This document shows positions 62,790 through 64,000 of a stretch of DNA of 64,000 nt, piece by piece. Location: positions 31,513,011-31,577,010 of the forward strand of contig NC_088796.1 in the NCBI RefSeq assembly GCF_011386835.1. The letters run 5' to 3'. The notes under the pieces were generated by a model. That model did no database searches. It saw only the letters and a program-made list of their open reading frames with translations, and had not been told where the DNA came from. Every line of letters starts with the position of its first letter. Position 1 is the stretch's first letter. The position numbers were made by a program, and so were the translations under genes. The stretch is from Chrysemys picta bellii (Eukaryota; Chordata; Testudines; Emydidae).

Positions 62790-64000
62790 GTACAGCTATA
62801 TAATGTTAATCATGTGTTGAATTTTGTATAGCACATCCAATAATTTCTATTAATCCATATTTACTAACTTTCTTCATATCTCTGCTCTTTGCTAACTTTT
62901 ATAAACTCCTTCACAGTGTGCAGAGACTAGTAGAGATGTGATTACATACTTCAGTGTATAGGCGGGATATTCTAAAGGTGCTCATTGGGTAGTTCCCAAA
63001 TTCTGCTCCTGTTGAAGCCTATGGGACGTTTACCATTGATTTTAATGATGGCAGATTTAGGCCAATGCTAAGTGCTTTTGAAAATTGAATTCTTTCTTCT
63101 GCTGAGTTGAATTTGGTCACCTGGTTAGGTCTGAGCTGTCCATTTATCTTGTTGGAGATAATTCCTATTTTATCTTAAAGAGCAATTGTTACTCTCAGGC
63201 AAATATTAAACCCTCTTCTTTTCATGGTGTTGGGATACAGGTGTCCATTGTAAATCTGTTGTTTTGATTATTAAATAACAGTGGGCACAGTCCTGATCCA
63301 TTGTTACTACACTGTTTTCTTCTCTCCATTCAGAGGAGCAGCTCTTTTAACATACCTTTGGTTTTTTACTCTAAATTTATTTGTAAATACTGGCAGGATA
63401 TTGCTACTTACCCTGTAGTTATTTGTTTTCTTCATTATTTTTCTTTAGAAAATCCAATTAAATTGTATCTTCCAAGTTGCCTTTTTATCATATTTTATTA
63501 AAATTGTTTAAGAACTTTAATAAGTTAGGGCAATATCCATTACAAAGCCCGTGGGGGCTGAGTGAAGTATTACACACTGGTTGCTATATTCTTTCCATGA
63601 TTTCCAAAAACAGGTGTGTAGCAGCCTGATTTTCAAAAATGTGAGGACCCACAGGTTTCAATTAACTTTAATTGGAGCTTCTGAGTGTTCAACACTTTTG
63701 AAAATAAGGCCATTTCACTTTGATTTAGGTATCCAATTTTGAAATTCTTGTCCTCGTCTTTCTGTTACCCTTTCAATTAATTCCCTAACGTGACCCTCAC
63801 TAGGTTGTAATTCCCAAGACTCTCCCGGCTCCTTTTTTAAAAGCAGGTGCTGTACCAATCAGTCATCAGAAACAATCCTCAGCTATGGCCAAAGAGCACA
63901 CAGCACATCTCTTGGGAGAAAGAGTGTAATGGCAGCTCCCCCAGTCCTGAGCATGCTTTGTACTAGCCTGGTTTCCTGTTTAATTTAGAGCAGACTTCAA
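62790..64000 (+). other. PARP8 intron (5' part)
   Basis: Intron sequence runs to the window end. A diverged repeat around 63625-63710 has arms resembling GATTTTCAAAA and TTTTGAAAATAAGG. No further exon is seen. Confidence 0.7.

Overview
The window is vertebrate nuclear DNA, most likely from a turtle. Thirteen consecutive, correctly phased GT-AG exons of PARP8 (a mono-ADP-ribosyltransferase of the PARP6/PARP8 group) lie on the + strand between 4222 and 62789, separated by introns of 0.1 to 16.5 kb. No other host gene is visible. The exons total 1525 nt (about 508 codons): the middle of the protein. The N-terminal exons lie before base 1 and the catalytic domain lies beyond base 64000. The turtle assignment is inference from the repeats: a tRNA-Lys-type SINE with a CR1-like tail, a Harbinger element with a Myb/SANT partner gene, many hAT and Harbinger MITEs, DIRS and Ty3/Gypsy relics, and CR1, L2-like and MIR remnants.

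Layout. 1-4221: end of an upstream intron carrying four short hAT insertions with target duplications. 4222-11688: four small PARP8 exons with hAT, Harbinger-like and L2-like repeats between them; a 936-bp hAT element contains four 48-bp tandem units. 11689-23680: a 12-kb intron holding a nearly 5-kb two-gene Harbinger element (14802-19789, TTA target duplication), a SINE and further hAT elements. 23681-34530: three exons and, in the second of the two introns, a DIRS-type tyrosine-recombinase retrotransposon relic with inverted terminal repeats (29501-33955). 34531-46243: six exons, including the 565-bp exon that encodes six 22-residue tandem repeats. 46244-62696: a 16.5-kb intron with a degraded Ty3/Gypsy pol whose integrase precedes its reverse transcriptase, a pogo-like MITE, CR1, MIR and L2-like pieces. 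62697-62789: last visible exon, followed by intron to the window end.

The host story is one gene. The rest is transposon biology: an element with two convergent genes (DDE transposase and Myb-like partner) whose 3' ends nearly meet, a target-primed insertion with an inverted 5' part, an hAT element nested in a CR1 copy, and two retrotransposon relics whose architecture is still readable. All mobile coding regions seen here carry stops, frameshifts or deletions. Repeat family names rest on recognition without a database, so the less certain ones are given low confidence.
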